64,000 nucleotides of DNA from Micromussa lordhowensis (taxonomy: Eukaryota; Cnidaria; Anthozoa; Scleractinia; Lobophylliidae), in NCBI GenBank assembly GCA_964020085.1, contig OZ026608.1, positions 19,170,444 through 19,234,443 on the forward strand. Direction: 5' to 3'. The notes beneath the pieces are model-generated. The model searched no databases and had not been told where the DNA came from. It was given only the letters and a program-made list of their open reading frames with translations. Shown one piece after another: positions 1 to 10,684 of this stretch; the stretch's first letter is position 1; each line of letters begins with the position of its first letter. The position numbers and the translations under genes were made by a program.

Positions 1-805
1 CTAGATACCTCTGCCGCACTAATCTGGTAATTATCAGCCAGAACTTTTTCGGGAATATTCACCCTAAGGCGAGCCAGAGTTAAAAAAAGTTCATCTTTTG
101 GTTCTAATGAGGGTTTCTGGCCTTTTTTCTCCAATTCAGGAAATTGTATGCTCGAGTTGTTTGAGCCCCAATACCTTAAGCGTGAACATATGTCTCCAGC
201 ATTCAGAAATGCAAAAAGAGCGAGAAAGTGGTGAGAACTCATTCCTGTATAATAATTCATATCATCATCTGAACCAATAAATCGATGGAATCCAAATTTC
301 AAGCTTTCTATTTCATTCTGCAAACCTTCATTTTTGGTAGATAACACTTTCATTTCATTTTGTAACTTTTCAAGTTTCTCCTCCATTTGTATGAGTTCAG
401 CAGCAAGTGGAGCATCAGGATCAGTTAACTCCTTCCCACCTTCAATATTTACTGCCTCGCTGGATCTGTCAGAGGGGATCGTATTAGCCGTCCTCGTTGA
501 TGTGTTGACACGGATGAGCGTTCTTCGAGGTTCCGTATTCACCTTTTGGTGTGTTTTTGAGAGAGGAAATACTGTTGGAACGTTGTTCAAGTAAGTCTTC
601 TTACCACCTTCGAAGTGTTGACTACAAACTCGATGACCATTTGTCGGTTTCTTTTCTTGAAATTTTTTGAAGCCTTTTTTTTTTTCAGTTTCTTGTCTTT
701 GGGAAATTTATAAAAAGAAATACCCCTGTTGCGTTTATCGTTGTTAAAACAGCCTGGGACGCTGCAAGTGAATCCTCCTGACTTCTTAGCTCCAGACGCC
801 ATCAT
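1..805 (-). pseudogene. THAP-HTH transposase (ISL2EU-like), diverged copy, cut by window edge
   Basis: Read leftward from a start at 805, this encodes the N-terminal half of a cut-and-paste transposase. A THAP zinc-binding domain opens it: a C-x4-C pair in the first 25 residues, and the later C-x2-H as VCSQHF. A coiled coil rich in Glu, Lys and Leu follows at about 300-420. Then comes the conserved block (motifs YWGS and [15 protein letters not shown]) that precedes the helix-turn-helix in this family. The two halves of the THAP domain lie in different frames, and the switch maps to an 11-base T run at 675-685, so the copy is frameshifted. The DDE part would lie left of the window. It is clearly diverged from the THAP transposases in units A, C, D and E and points the other way, so it belongs to another family. 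Family identity is from domain order and recalled ISL2EU architecture; the frameshift is seen directly. Confidence 0.75.
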
Positions 806-1057
806 GGATCAGTGACTACAACTACCAGAACTCTTTGCGCGTGTGACGTCATCGTGCAAGTGAGCTATTTAGTGCAACGACGTCAATTTCAAAATTAGAA
901 CCAATCACAGGCCGCAAAAGTGAGACGGCAATACCACGAAATATTGACGGCTCGCGCATAGGCAAAACTAAGATCGCGATACTGGCATTTGTTAAGTTAT
1001 AGCCCATAATTTTATGCAAAGTAGGTCACGTGACGGCTTAGCTGCAAAGGGCCTATT
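806..1057. other. Spacer without recognisable gene
   Basis: Between the leftward THAP fragment and the first tandem unit I see no reading frame of note. Apart from the CRE-like site nothing recognisable is present. Confidence 0.5.
844..851. promoter_or_regulatory. CRE-like palindrome TGACGTCA upstream of the leftward THAP gene
   Basis: A perfect TGACGTCA lies 39 bp upstream of the start at 805. The same octamer stands in the transposase leaders of unit B (near 11226), C (21353), D (37478) and E (49090); unit A has the variant TGACGTTA. CREB/ATF-type factors are known to bind this site; use here is inferred from position and recurrence. Confidence 0.4.
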
Positions 1058-1473
1058 AAGGTGATCCCTCAATATGTCATTGCGCACTGCTTCTGCGCAC
1101 GATTTTCGTGCCATCAGCACGCGCACATGAGTGCGTGCAAGTACTCAACCTAAGAGATTTCCCTGAAGCTAAGCTCAACAGCGAAATAAATGCTTGTTTT
1201 CTCTTAAACGAGCATGGCGACCTTTGTTTTTTATTGCATAATTTTGGTGCACAAATTATCCTTGAAAACTTAAGACAAAAATTGTTCGTGAGGAAAAAAA
1301 TGATATAGCTAAAAGATTGCGCAAAACCGTCACCCTAGGATGCGGATTATGACCTTGAAAACAACGATTCGCGGGACGTTCTGAGCCAATGTTCTATACG
1401 CCCAGGAATTTCTACCTATAAGATAGTGCTAATAACCTTTTAAGTGCAACTAACCCCCAAAGTTTTTTTCGTT

Positions 1474-1481
1474 TATATAAA
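1474..1481 (+). promoter_or_regulatory. TATA box of the ISL2EU transposase leader (recurs in every unit)
   Basis: TATATAAA occurs about 480 bp before the THAP ATG and at the equivalent place in the other units: 11087-11094 (B), 21220-21227 (C), 37346-37353 (D) and 48938-48945 (E). The leader between it and the ATG is about 480 bp in each copy, holds no long frame, and carries the CRE-like site in its second half. Transcription start is inferred. Confidence 0.45.
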
Positions 1482-1954
1482 GATCCGTAGTTTCTGGGTG
1501 TACACTGCGAAAATATTGCGTTTTAGTTACTTTGGCTAATCTGCTACGAATTTTTATAGTCCGTAATCTTAGCCCTTTCCGCGGCCATGGCCGAGCAGTA
1601 GCGAAGAATGGTGCGAGTTGGCCTGTGACGTTATCGAAGGACTAACAATGTTTTGCTTCTAAGGAGAATGTATGTGAACATGCGACAGTGTGATTCAACA
1701 TCGTTGCAGAATGCAAGGAAGATGTGGTTTTGGAGGAATTCGCAGTACAGCATTCTTGGGAGAGAGCAATCATCGTCATTCAATACCTATACACCATATT
1801 CACTAATGGTTGGAACGAACGCGCGGCCAAACAATAAACATTTGTTTTCGTGCAAACTTTGGCCAATTAACTGGCCAACTTACGTTGAAATTATCGGTGA
1901 TCTAAAAGCGATTTCTTTAATGCGACAGTTTCCTGACTGCTGTTTTCATTGGGG

Positions 1955-3544
1955 ATGAGTTCGAGTTCAAATATTAATTGCTGTGTTCCTCTTTGCAACC
2001 AGAGAGGAACCGTAGACGCCAACGGAAAGAGAGTCGGCTTCTTCAATTTTCCGAAAGATCCAAACCTTCGAGCTCAATGGCTGCAGAAGATTCGAAGAGA
2101 CGTTAGAACGAAATTCAAACTGACGGAAATTACAAAAGTTTGCTTACTGCATTTTCCTGAAAGCGAAATCAAAAAAGGCCTTGGAGGAAAGAAGATGAGT
2201 GTAGACATCACCGCAGTTGCTTCGAAATTTGCATGGCGCACTTCACCGCGAAAGAGACCGCCGCCGTCTGCAAGAGTATTTTCACCGAAGAAGAGCAAGC
2301 GTCGACTGGGAGAATCATTCACGGAAGAATCAGTCACGGTAAGCAGCGACATAACATCCGGAGCGGACAATACAGTTTCTCTCGAAACAGCTGAAATCGT
2401 AAAAACCGAATCACAAGATTCATGCGAGTCATTACGATTCTAGTTGTTACAAGCTCAAGAGGAAACTGCGCGGTTAGATGAGGAAGTATCAATTTTAAAA
2501 GAGAAACTAGGAAATACAGAAGCCCAATTGAGAAATGCCCAGGCAGAAATTAAGCGTCAACTCGAGGAGAACGGAGAATTAAAGTCACGCATGTTTTGTA
2601 TAGATAATCTGTCTGGAGACGAATCTATTTCGTTTTACACTGTGTTTCCAAACTTGCAGATATTCCAGGCCTCGCTGGCATACTTAAACCCAGAGGAAAA
2701 CGGACAAAACATCCGCTACTGGCGTTCGACCAACAAAAAGGTCCATGGACATCATTACGATGGGGACAATCAGAAAAACAAACCTGGGCGAAAGAGAACT
2801 CTGAAACCAGAAGATTAATTTTTTTTAGTCATGTGCCGATTGCGACAAGGGTTTAATGAGGCACATTTGGCATTTTTAGTTGGCATCCCTCAGCCAACAG
2901 TCAGCAGGATTTTTGTTTCCTGGATCAACTTTATGTATCTTCGTTTAGGCGCTATAAATATTTGGCCCAACCGAGAGGAAGTTGATAAATCTATGCCTGA
3001 AGATTTCAAGTCTAAATATCCCAAGACACGAGTTATCCTTGACTGTACAGAGATAAAATGCCAAATACCAAGCAGCCTGCTCCTGAACAGCAGATTATTC
3101 AGTTCCTACAGGAATCACACCACTGTGAAAGGACTTATTGGAATAGCCCCTTCAGGAACAATAACATTCATAAGTGAGCTTTACGCTGGCAGCATCTCGG
3201 ACAGAGAGATTGTTGAAAGGGGTGGCATTCTAGACTTAACGTTTAATGAGGGTGACGACGTAATGGCCGACAAAGGTTTCACAATCGAGGACCTACTCCC
3301 TCTGGGAGTCTCTTTGAATATTCCCCCATTTCTTGGGCAATCTCAGCAAATGCCAGCCGAAGATGTGGTTAAATCACAAGTCATTGCTTCCTTACGAATC
3401 CATGTAGAGAGAGCTATTTATAAAATTAAAAATGTCCACATTTGGGACAGAATAACACAGTTAACTTCTATTCCTCTAGTCAACCAAATGTGGACGGTCT
3501 GTAGTTTCTTATGTAACGTTCAGGATCCCATTTTATCTGAATAA
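1955..3544 (+). pseudogene. ISL2EU-type THAP-HTH-DDE transposase, unit A (one nonsense codon)
   Basis: This is the most complete transposase of the array. Exon 1 (1955-2338, 128 codons) has a THAP domain with CCVPLC near the start and VCLLHF as the C-x2-H pair, then a basic Pro/Ser/Lys tail. A phase-0 intron (2339-2443) fits: the donor is ACG|GTAAGC and the acceptor GATTCTAG, whose TAG would otherwise be a stop. Exon 2 (2444-3544) gives a coiled coil, the YWRS block, a helix-turn-helix (about 2837-2940), and a DDE_Tnp_4 core with Asp in LDCTEI, Asp in MADKGF and Glu in HVERAIYKIKN. The only break seen is TAA at 2816-2818, where unit E has GAA. The start was placed on ATG 1955 because it directly precedes the THAP domain. 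The product would cut and paste the element; this copy looks dead or nearly so. Confidence 0.85.
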
Positions 3545-3913
3545 TAATCTGAGGACTCAGGACATTATCACAAACACTGGCTACTCGAAGTTAAAGTTTT
3601 TCATTGTTTTTTTTTAGTCTCTGAACAATCTTGTTGCAGTTACAAAAAATAATGTGACTAAATATCAGTTGTATCAGTTGCCCTTTTCTTGTCTACATTA
3701 AATAAGTATTACTTCCTGTTCATTGTATAGATTCGTGTTAAACATATAAAGGTTTTGTTAGCATAACAACATCATTAGCAACAACATTATTTTCGTCAAC
3801 TGACATATACGCCTGTAGTTTGATGGATGGGGGATTTATGCTCGTGAAATTAAACGCCAAGAAGAAACCTCCATCAAGCCCAATACATGCCTAAGTGTAC
3901 ATAACATTGGGGC
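3545..3913. other. Convergent spacer between transposase and nuclease
   Basis: About 370 bp separates the two converging 3' ends and recurs in C (23161-23544), D (39286-39669) and E (about 50965-51313). It has a T run (8-12 T's) and AT-rich sequence but no gene; it probably holds both poly(A) sites. Confidence 0.5.
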
Positions 3914-4487
3914 TTACAAGGCTTCAAGAATGGCAAAATAAATGAAATGCTCATAATAGTAAAAAAGTAGCTTGCCTTCCAGTTCATGCCAGTACTGGGG
4001 ATCAAAGAGGATTCTTTCTATTGACATTCCCTTCTTGGTGTACACCACAAAATCACACCACTTGGTCCCCGTAATTCCTATATTTGACCTTGTACCTGTG
4101 CATAATAGGGATGGGTAATTTTCAGTTTACACTGTCCATCAACATTTTCACAACAGAAGTTGCTGTCTGAGCAAGCATCTAGTGGCGTTTCAAGAAACTT
4201 CGTCTCAGGACATTTTACTTCGAGTAATCCAAACGGTTCTTTGCAACATGGATCGATTACTTTTAAGTCAGGCGTACAGGCCAGGTTAGTTCTTTTTAGG
4301 ACACAAAAAGGCCACATTTATAAACGTCAACTGGCATTGATCTATTGTTCATATGCTTCATGTAGGCATCTATTGCCTCTGGCTCGTACTTAATCCCGTG
4401 CCTTGTATGCCTTGAAGTGAAAGCTTTGGGATGTATAAGAGTGTTATGTTTTTTTTTCCCTGGGATCGAAACATGTTTCAGAAGCAA
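3914..4487 (-). pseudogene. YqaJ-type nuclease of the ISL2EU element, unit A (truncated, frameshifted)
   Basis: On the minus strand, the catalytic centre of a lambda-exonuclease/YqaJ-type nuclease is visible: IKYEPEAI, an Asp in CTPDLKVID, and the E-x-K pair in GLLEVKCP, followed by YYAQVQGQ. Compared with unit E, about 50 N-terminal residues are missing. At 4448 the frame runs into unrelated sequence, so a deletion fused the gene to downstream repeat DNA. A frame change near 4310 separates the two readable parts. A 2-bp insertion near 4080, shared with C and D, breaks the frame after QVQGQ. The family role in ISL2EU elements is recalled knowledge; the exact task in transposition is not known to me. 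Confidence 0.8.
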
Positions 4488-4952
4488 TAGACTAGCGTGG
4501 TTCTCGGTAGACTGCGTCGAGGGGATTTTAGCTGATTAACCGCGCGGCCATGGGCCGAGCGCGGTTCTTGCTCTGCACGGGTTTTTTTTTTTTTTCGTTT
4601 TTGTGTCACCAGACACAGACCTCCGCGGATGATGTCTTCATCAACCAATCACAGGCCACACTCCCACTCGGCCAAATGTCGTCACCGAATGATGTCATCA
4701 TCAGCCAATTACAGGCCATTTCTCAGCTCTTTTCGTCATACCTCCCCTCCGGAAAGTTTTGTCTAGTTAGCGAATTGAATATTCATAGTCGGGGAGAAAT
4801 AATTGTTCGAAAATCCCTCGGAGTTGGACGTCAAGACATTTGCAAGGATAAAGAATGTAATTTAGGACCTGTTGCTGGCTACCACGGCTGAAATTATCTA
4901 GAGTTGTATTTTTGTTTTGTTTGCATGTTCACTTTCGAAGGGAATATTCAAT
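4488..4952. other. Non-coding stretch with imperfect tandem motif
   Basis: Contains two imperfect copies, about 60 bp apart (near 4625 and 4685), of a segment with GATGATGTC.TCATCA.CCAAT and ACAGGCCA. A 113-codon frame crosses it but begins in a poly-T tract, is absent from the other units and shows no domain, so I treat it as non-coding. Confidence 0.4.
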
Positions 4953-5693
4953 CCCGGTATGACCAATCGATAAAAACCGATATCGAAAAACCGTTCGATA
5001 AATCGATATCAATCGATAATTTTTAATTAATCGATATCGATTTTATCGATCAATCGATAGAAATCGATACTCACAGTCTTCCGCGTATTTAACGATATCG
5101 ATTTTATCGTTCATTACCTCTCTTCTGCTTTAGTTGCGGAGTTCATCATTTACTTCGTTTTACTTATTTATAGAATGATTTTAGCTCTGATTTGTAGTAT
5201 GATTTTTGCGGCGGCGAGGGTTTTGCTGACAAAACATTTACTGGAGACAATGTCTAGCATGGCATTACAACTACGCAGCTTCGTACTTCGTAGTACATGT
5301 ATTTGTAGGATGTCATTACGACATTTAGCTTGAACAGTTTCTGAGTAAATACAAAAAGCGGTTATGTTATGTTGCGTTTCCCCGTTGAATCATGCCAGGG
5401 AATCGTGTTAATATTATTTGATTATCAGTATTCATTCAATTATCGATTTGTTAAATAAATCTTTAAATTCGTCCTACTTGATTCATTGAATCGTAAGAGT
5501 GTTTTTATGGAAGATTTGATACATTTTAGAAATTCGATAAAATCGATAACATTAATTTAAAAATCGATAATTATCGATTACTCACAACGTGTCCTTTTAT
5601 CGATTTTAATCGATTTCCGATACAATTTACTAATTTTTATCGATTGTTATCGAATGTTATCGATTATCGGTTTTATCGATTGCACATGCCGGG
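4953..5693. mobile_element. 741-bp ATCGAT-rich inverted-repeat element with 7-bp target duplication
   Basis: The element is bounded by direct ATTCAAT copies (4946-4952 and 5694-5700). Its ends are inverted: CCCGGTATGACCAATCGAT on the left and the complement of a CCCGGCATGTGCAATCGAT version on the right. Both terminal 150-200 bp are packed with ATCGAT/TATCGAT motifs in both orientations, while the centre (about 5110-5510) is ordinary AT-rich DNA without a gene. It is therefore a non-autonomous DNA element. The 7-bp duplication suggests a superfamily such as Dada or hAT, but I cannot assign it. No other unit has it. Confidence 0.8.
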
Positions 5694-6109
5694 ATTCAAT
5701 GCGCTAAAGAAGGTAGTCAGCCATGGAATGCGCTGATGCTGATTAATATGACCGTATTTACTGTAATGCCCTTACGGTGATAAATAAGATCGTGTTTACT
5801 TCGCCAGAAGCAATGGTGGAGTTTTCTGGGAAAAAAATATAACCTCGGCACTCGTCAAAACCTTTGCATTCTCCTTCGAGCTACAGGAAAACAAAAATCT
5901 CCGATTACCAATCACGCAACCACGCTATGCAAAGAATGTGAAATAAAATCTCTTTCAATCCAGGCACTGAGCTTACTTTGAATCATGCAATCTCTATTGT
6001 TTCCAATGGATAATGTTTACTCGCAAAACGCTGTTGCTAAATACAGAAAACAGTTCAATTTTAAAAGCGCGGTGTTGTTTTCAACTTCTTGTTTTTTGTG
6101 TCACATCCG
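5694..6109. other. Spacer without recognisable gene
   Basis: About 400 bp seen only in unit A, between the inverted-repeat element and the conserved block with the splice donor. No frame or motif is recognisable. Confidence 0.4.
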
Positions 6110-6236
6110 GCTCGGAAAGAATATACGTACCCAGTCCTCACCTTGAAATTCTACGGTTGAGAGACTGGGAACTAGTGTAAGCAAATTTAATGGCGGCCTA
6201 AATGTCAGTCGAAGATCTCGTCGCTGGATTATAAAG
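6110..6236 (+). other. Putative untranslated first exon with splice donor, conserved in all five units
   Basis: A 130-bp block beginning near CATCCGGCTCGGAAAGAAT and ending AAAG|GTAAGAGAG is kept in every unit. The donor G falls at 6237 (A), 14060 (B), 25110 (C), 41258 (D) and 53300 (E). It lies 3-10 kb before the polypyrimidine-AG acceptor in front of each zinc-finger exon. The only ATG, in ATGGCGGCCTAA or close variants, is a minimal upstream frame. I infer a 5' untranslated exon of the zinc-finger genes; RNA data would be needed, and a repeat-family origin is the alternative. Confidence 0.4.
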
Positions 6237-6980
6237 GTAAGAGAGTCTATAAGAATTTCTTTTCCATGTCTATCTAAGTTAAAGAACACGGTCTTCACTT
6301 CTTTTCATACCATGGAATATAGAAATGAAGAGTCTGTGTTTTATAATGTAGATCTTTACCATAAACTGCCTCTCTTAGCCCTGAGCTTATACAACCTCGT
6401 AAGGGTTTTTAGATGGGCTTATAAGCGGAGGGGTTTATACCCGAGTGGGCTTATTTCAAAACAAACTATAGTTGTGTTGTTTGAAATAGGTTTCAGCTAC
6501 TGGTTTCAGAATACCTGGCCACTTCATTTAGATGTGTCGGTGTGCTTTGAAGAACGAGGTATATAACAATAGTTGCTATTCTTATTCAATGAAATGCAAA
6601 TAAGTGGGCCTGGTATTCTGCAATCTAGCCACTGGTTTTTACCTAAGCTTTTAATGAAACGTGATAATAAAGCGAAATCAAGGCAAGGAAAGCTTAAAGG
6701 GAACTTATGTCCGGGGGAGGGGGAGAGTTATAAGTGGATTAATTTTTTGGTTTACAAGTAGATGGGCCTTTAACCTGGGGGGGGGAGGGGGGTGTAAGTG
6801 GGGATTTGGGGTATACCATAGATGGTTCTTCGTGCTTGACATAGACCCTACAGTGTAGGCCTCTTTATTTTCTATCATTGTTTTCCCATGATTCAAGGGA
6901 TTAAAACTAGCAGTGATCATGAATTACAAAAGTATGATGGTCTTATAAGGAATGAGTATTGAATTGTTGTAGTTACTATT
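6237..6980 (+). repeat. 'TTATAAGCGG' repeat block with pseudo-frame
   Basis: Sequence of the type GGGCTTATAAGCGGAGGGG followed by G-rich runs recurs at 14130-14560 (B), 25150-25700 (C), 41300-41830 (D) and 53370-53810 (E). A frame of 84-120 codons starting at a CCATGG is open in A, C, D and E but broken in B. Its differences between units are mostly amino-acid-changing, which argues for a non-coding repeat. Confidence 0.55.
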
Positions 6981-8589
6981 GATTTTATTTTATTTATGAT
7001 AAAATGTCAACTGCTCAGTGTAAAATACAGACTGTGTACAGACTATTGACTGCAGAGTACAGACTGGGGGTAACACGTAACAATTATTCACCGAAGGCAA
7101 AGTGTATATTCCCTGAGAGTAAGTTGAGGGGAATATTCAGCAATATTCACAAGTCTGAGGTAAATAATTGTTTCAGTTTAATTGCTCAGGTAAGCAAAAG
7201 ACCAACGGTTAATTTACATATGTAAAGTCTGGCTAACAAGTACAAGGATTCAATAAAAGCATTTTCTACACTGGAATTTACACATGCAAAGCAACTCAGG
7301 ATATAAACTGCAATTGTAACCTTACAATTATAAAGTAACAGCGATAAAGAACTCAAAATCACTAACTTTGATAAAGAATTAAACAAAAGTGACAACTGCA
7401 ACAACAAGCTTGAGTACGATGGTCTTAAGGAATGTCTTTTAAATACATTTATAAAATGTGTTTAATTGTAGTAGTTACTATTGAGTTTATTTCATTTATT
7501 ATAAAATGTCAACTGGTCGGTGTAACATGCAGACTGCGGACTACAGACAGACTATGGACTGCAGACTAGGAACCAGGGGTAAAATGCAGTGTTATTTCCA
7601 TTATCGAGTGCTAACCATAACCAGGCGAAACAAGCCGTTATTCAAGCTAATGAGAGTGAAAGTCTCGCACTCTGGGTAGCCTGAATTGCAACACCATTAC
7701 TCTGAATATTATGTAGGTTAGCCTGAATAACACTTTGGTTTGTCTGTTTACAGTTAATGTTCAATAATGGAAATGGAATAATGGAAATAGTAATGTGAAG
7801 CAGTTTAAAAGTCTAGAATTGGCAGTCTTATTTCACCCTCAGCAGTCTGGAGTGTCCACGGTCTGCATGTTACATTGACTGAGATGAAAATGTAAAAGTG
7901 CTCCCACTAGTTTAAACAGTGTGCTCTTTGAGAATACAATGCACACAGCTTATGTCATCATCAGCCATTTCTGTGTATGTGCAGTTAAGGTGATTGCAAA
8001 GCTCAATTTTTTCCCAAGTCAAAAAACGAATTTTCACAACTAAAACAACATAGCTCTGCCACAGAATTAACAATTAGACCCCAAGTGGTGTGTATTTTTC
8101 TTGAAGGAACTCTGATGCTTTTTGAGAAAGAGTTGGCAAACCAAAACACTAAGTTTATAATCCATGACGTCATAACTGAGCACATGACCTAAGAGACCTA
8201 AGAGTAAGACCTGTTTGAAATCAATTTCTGAGAAAAAATTTCAGCTTTATTATAAAGCAAAATACAAAAAGGCCTTGATCGTGCCTATTTTTTTGTAAAG
8301 CCCTTAAGGTATTGAAGAGAATACTAGAGAAGCTGGGAGAAATGCAGCTCTGTTGATTGTGTTTTACGTGACATTTCTGTCCTGCACTTGTCACTTTGTT
8401 GCCTGCTTTATAACAGACAAAATGATGGTCAAGCTTTTTTTATCTGGAAACTAGCATATTTAACTAGTATCACCACTCAGTCAGTGTTTTAACAATAGTT
8501 TTAATCAAAAAAACACTTGTCGCTGATTTTAAAAGTGTGTTCTTACAAAAACAACAGTGAATGGTTAAGGTTTATCTACAGAGTACAGT
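6981..8589 (+). repeat. Conserved non-coding spacer of the tandem unit
   Basis: This 1.6-kb stretch is shared, with small indels, with B, C, D and E. It includes a CAGACT-rich motif (short tandem variants of GACTACAGAC near 7530, 16125, 26395, 42540 and 54780), a block with GTAGCCTGAATTGCAACA, and a stretch ending in ATTTAACTAGTA. Minus-strand frames in it differ between units and have no domain. I see no gene. Confidence 0.5.
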
Positions 8590-8845
8590 GCCGCTAAAGG
8601 TAATTATATTCGGAAAGAGGTTTAGTTGGAAATCTTCAGACTTTTTTTTTCAAGAACTGGAGCAATGTTATGGAATCAAATTTCTCCAAATTGGAGAGAT
8701 ATATCTAAACCAACCTTTAAGAAAAAAATTCGCCAATTTCTATTTCAGGCTCTTTCAGATAGGGATGACTATGTTGAAGTCGACACCCTAATTCAAATTC
8801 TTAAATTGTACTGCCTAATATATTCATATATACTAATCGTCTAGT
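8590..8845 (+). mobile_element. LINE 3' fragment (CR1/L2/Jockey-like), same insertion as in unit D
   Basis: The encoded tail (GAMLWNQISPNWRDI, then FLFQALSDRDDYVEVDTLI) matches the C-terminal end of the LINE at 43320-46180. Both copies end at TATACTAATCGTC and join the same zinc-finger upstream sequence, so this is one shared insertion. Here only the last 250 bp remain; the left junction falls inside spacer sequence near 8590. Confidence 0.75.
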
Positions 8846-9168
8846 GGCTAGTTCGTGCTCTACTTAAAAGTGCTCTTCTTAAAAGGGTTTACTTATGCAG
8901 ACCACTTGTTTTTAAATTTGGCGAAAAAATAAGCAAGAAAGCGGCGTTTTACCTTAGCTTGAAATTACTCATGCCCCTTCCCCCACATGAGAGCCCTGAG
9001 GCATACTAAGAAGGATTTTTACGGCCATGAAGGCTTACAATCAAAAAATGGCTAGGAACGCTCTGAAAACATGTAAATCGAATGAATTAAGTCGGGTATG
9101 CAATGGGCTACCTGTTAAATAACAACCTAATGTGATATTTTCTTTTTCTCTTTCATCCATATTGACAG

Positions 9169-10258
9169 GACAGTTGAAAAGATGCCGTATTCATGCAAGC
9201 ATTGTAAAAAGTGCTTTAGCCAGTCATCAAATTGCAAGATACATCAACGAACTCACACAGGAGAGAAGCCGTATACATGCAAGTATTGTAATAAGGGCTT
9301 TAGCCAGTTATCAGGTTGCAAGATACATGAACGAACTCACACAGGAGAGAAGCCGTATGCATGCAAGCATTGTAATAAGTGCTTTAGCCAGTTATCAGGT
9401 TGCAAGATACATGAACGAACTCACACAGGAGAGAAGCCGTATACATGCAAGCATTGTAATAAGTGCTTTAGCCAGTTATCACATTGCAAGATACATGAAC
9501 GAACTCACACAGGAGAGAAGCCGTATACATGCAAGCATTGTAAAAAGGGCTTTAGCCGGTCATCACATTGCAAGATACATGAACGCACTCACACAGGAGA
9601 GAAGCCGTATACATGCAAGTATTGTAATAGGGGCTTTACCCGCTTATCAAATTGCAAGATACATGAACGAACTCACACGGGAGAGAAGCCGTATACATGC
9701 AAGTATTGTAATAAGTGCTTTAGCCAGTTATCACATTGCAAGATACATGAACGAACTCACACGGGAGAGAAGCCGTATACATGCAAGTATTGTAATAAGT
9801 GCTTTAGCAATTTATCACATTGCAAGATACATGAACGAACTCACACAGGAGAGAAGCCGTATACATGCAAGCATTGTAATAAGGGCTTTAGCCGGTCATC
9901 ACATTGCAAGATACATGAACGAACTCACACGGGAGAGAAGCCGTATACATGCAAACATTGTAATAACTGCTTTAGGCAATTATCAAATTGCAGGCGTCAT
10001 GAACAAAAACACGCAAAAGACAGTTCGTTAAAACGCAAGCAGGATGGTCAGAACCTAAAACTTAGAATACATCTGCAGGAGCCAACAATAACTCGTGCTA
10101 GCAAAGTGTCTGGTATGTTGATGTCGTCGACTGAAGAAAATTTGAGCCAAGTTGAAAGCCTGACTTGTTGGATTTGTCAGAAAGAATTTAGTAGGGAGCC
10201 ATGTCTCATCCAACATTACGATGATCATATGAGATATAGCCAGACGACGCGTATGTAA
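9169..10258 (+). CDS. C2H2 zinc-finger protein, 10 tandem fingers + atypical C-terminal finger (unit A)
   Basis: The coding exon follows a strong acceptor (pyrimidine tract ending TTGACAG at 9168). ATG at 9182 gives 358 residues; the frame is open back to the acceptor, so an upstream exon could add residues. Ten fingers fill residues 3-277 with 28-residue spacing and TGEKP linkers, pattern C-x2-C-x3-F-x5-C-x2-H-x3-H. The hydrophobic Leu before the first His is Cys in all ten. Helix residues -1 and 3 vary (Q/R/N with N/G/H), the rest hardly. The tail has a basic KRKQ stretch and an eleventh finger (residues 329-349) with the usual Leu. A nuclear DNA-binding role is known for the family; targets are unknown. 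No KRAB, SCAN, BTB or SET domain is visible. A conserved block upstream (8880-9118) includes a 31-codon frame, possibly leader. Confidence 0.85.
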
Positions 10259-10495
10259 AGCTTGCCCTTTCCTTTTTGTTCGTTCTTGTTAAAGTTCTTG
10301 CTTCAGGAATGTTGTTGTTTGAAGTAGTGAAATTCAGTTGTTAACGAACTTTGCAATTTTTCTGTAGTTTGAAGCAAACGTAATTTCCAGAGAAGAGTTT
10401 TCGTATGTTTCCCTTTTCTGGTTGAGAACAATCGAATTTAAGTTCAAAGGATCCATCTGTTACTCTGCTTGAACAGAATTTTTTTTTTAAGTTAT

Positions 10496-10501
10496 AATAA
10501 A
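10496..10501 (+). terminator. Poly(A) signal of the zinc-finger gene (also B, C, D)
   Basis: AATAAA follows the stop by about 240 bp within a conserved 3' block and recurs at 20613-20618 (B), 36739-36744 (C) and 48053-48058 (D). In E this part is lost at the LINE junction (58267). The next unit's transposase leader begins 150-270 bp later. Confidence 0.6.
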
Positions 10502-10684
10502 CTTAATGCACAAAGGTAGATTGAGCTGTTTTCGTTTTAATGTCGAAAAGTAATTAGTTTGCATCAAGTACCCTACACGATTGGCTTGAAAAACTCGCGC
10601 CACTTTAGGCCAATCGGAATGTAAAACCATAACCAATCGTGACCACGCGCAGACGTTTTCCCGCGCCTCGCGTCAGCTACATTT

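Larger units (their letters stand above)
1058..10684 (+). repeat. Tandem unit A (ISL2EU copy + spacer + zinc-finger gene)
   Basis: The unit runs from the start of the transposase leader (AAGGTGATCCCTCA) to the same point in unit B. In order it holds the transposase leader, THAP transposase pseudogene (+), YqaJ nuclease pseudogene (-), a 741-bp inserted element, a conserved spacer, a LINE 3' fragment and a 10-finger C2H2 gene. Gene order and orientation recur four more times to the right, which identifies a segmental tandem duplication rather than independent insertions. Unit A is closest to D: both share the LINE junction before the finger array and the same first-finger type. Confidence 0.85.

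Noticed and set aside
4550..4891. 113-codon frame with a hydrophobic start resembling a signal peptide
   Set aside because: The hydrophobic part comes from a poly-T tract and the frame is not kept in other units.
6312..6566. 84-120 codon frame beginning MEYRNEES in units A, C, D and E
   Set aside because: Broken in B, differences between copies are mostly replacing, and the DNA is the TTATAAGCGG repeat. Treated as non-coding.
9182..10010. Regular repeats that could suggest a CRISPR array or satellite
   Set aside because: Each 84-bp period encodes one complete C2H2 finger; spacers are absent and the setting is eukaryotic.
9132..10031. Long second-frame open reading frame through the finger array (also 46472-47539, 35269-36210, 57171-57875)
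   Set aside because: An 84-bp repeat is a multiple of three, so one stop-free frame repeats without stops. The product is only a periodic shadow of the zinc fingers, and no other evidence supports it.
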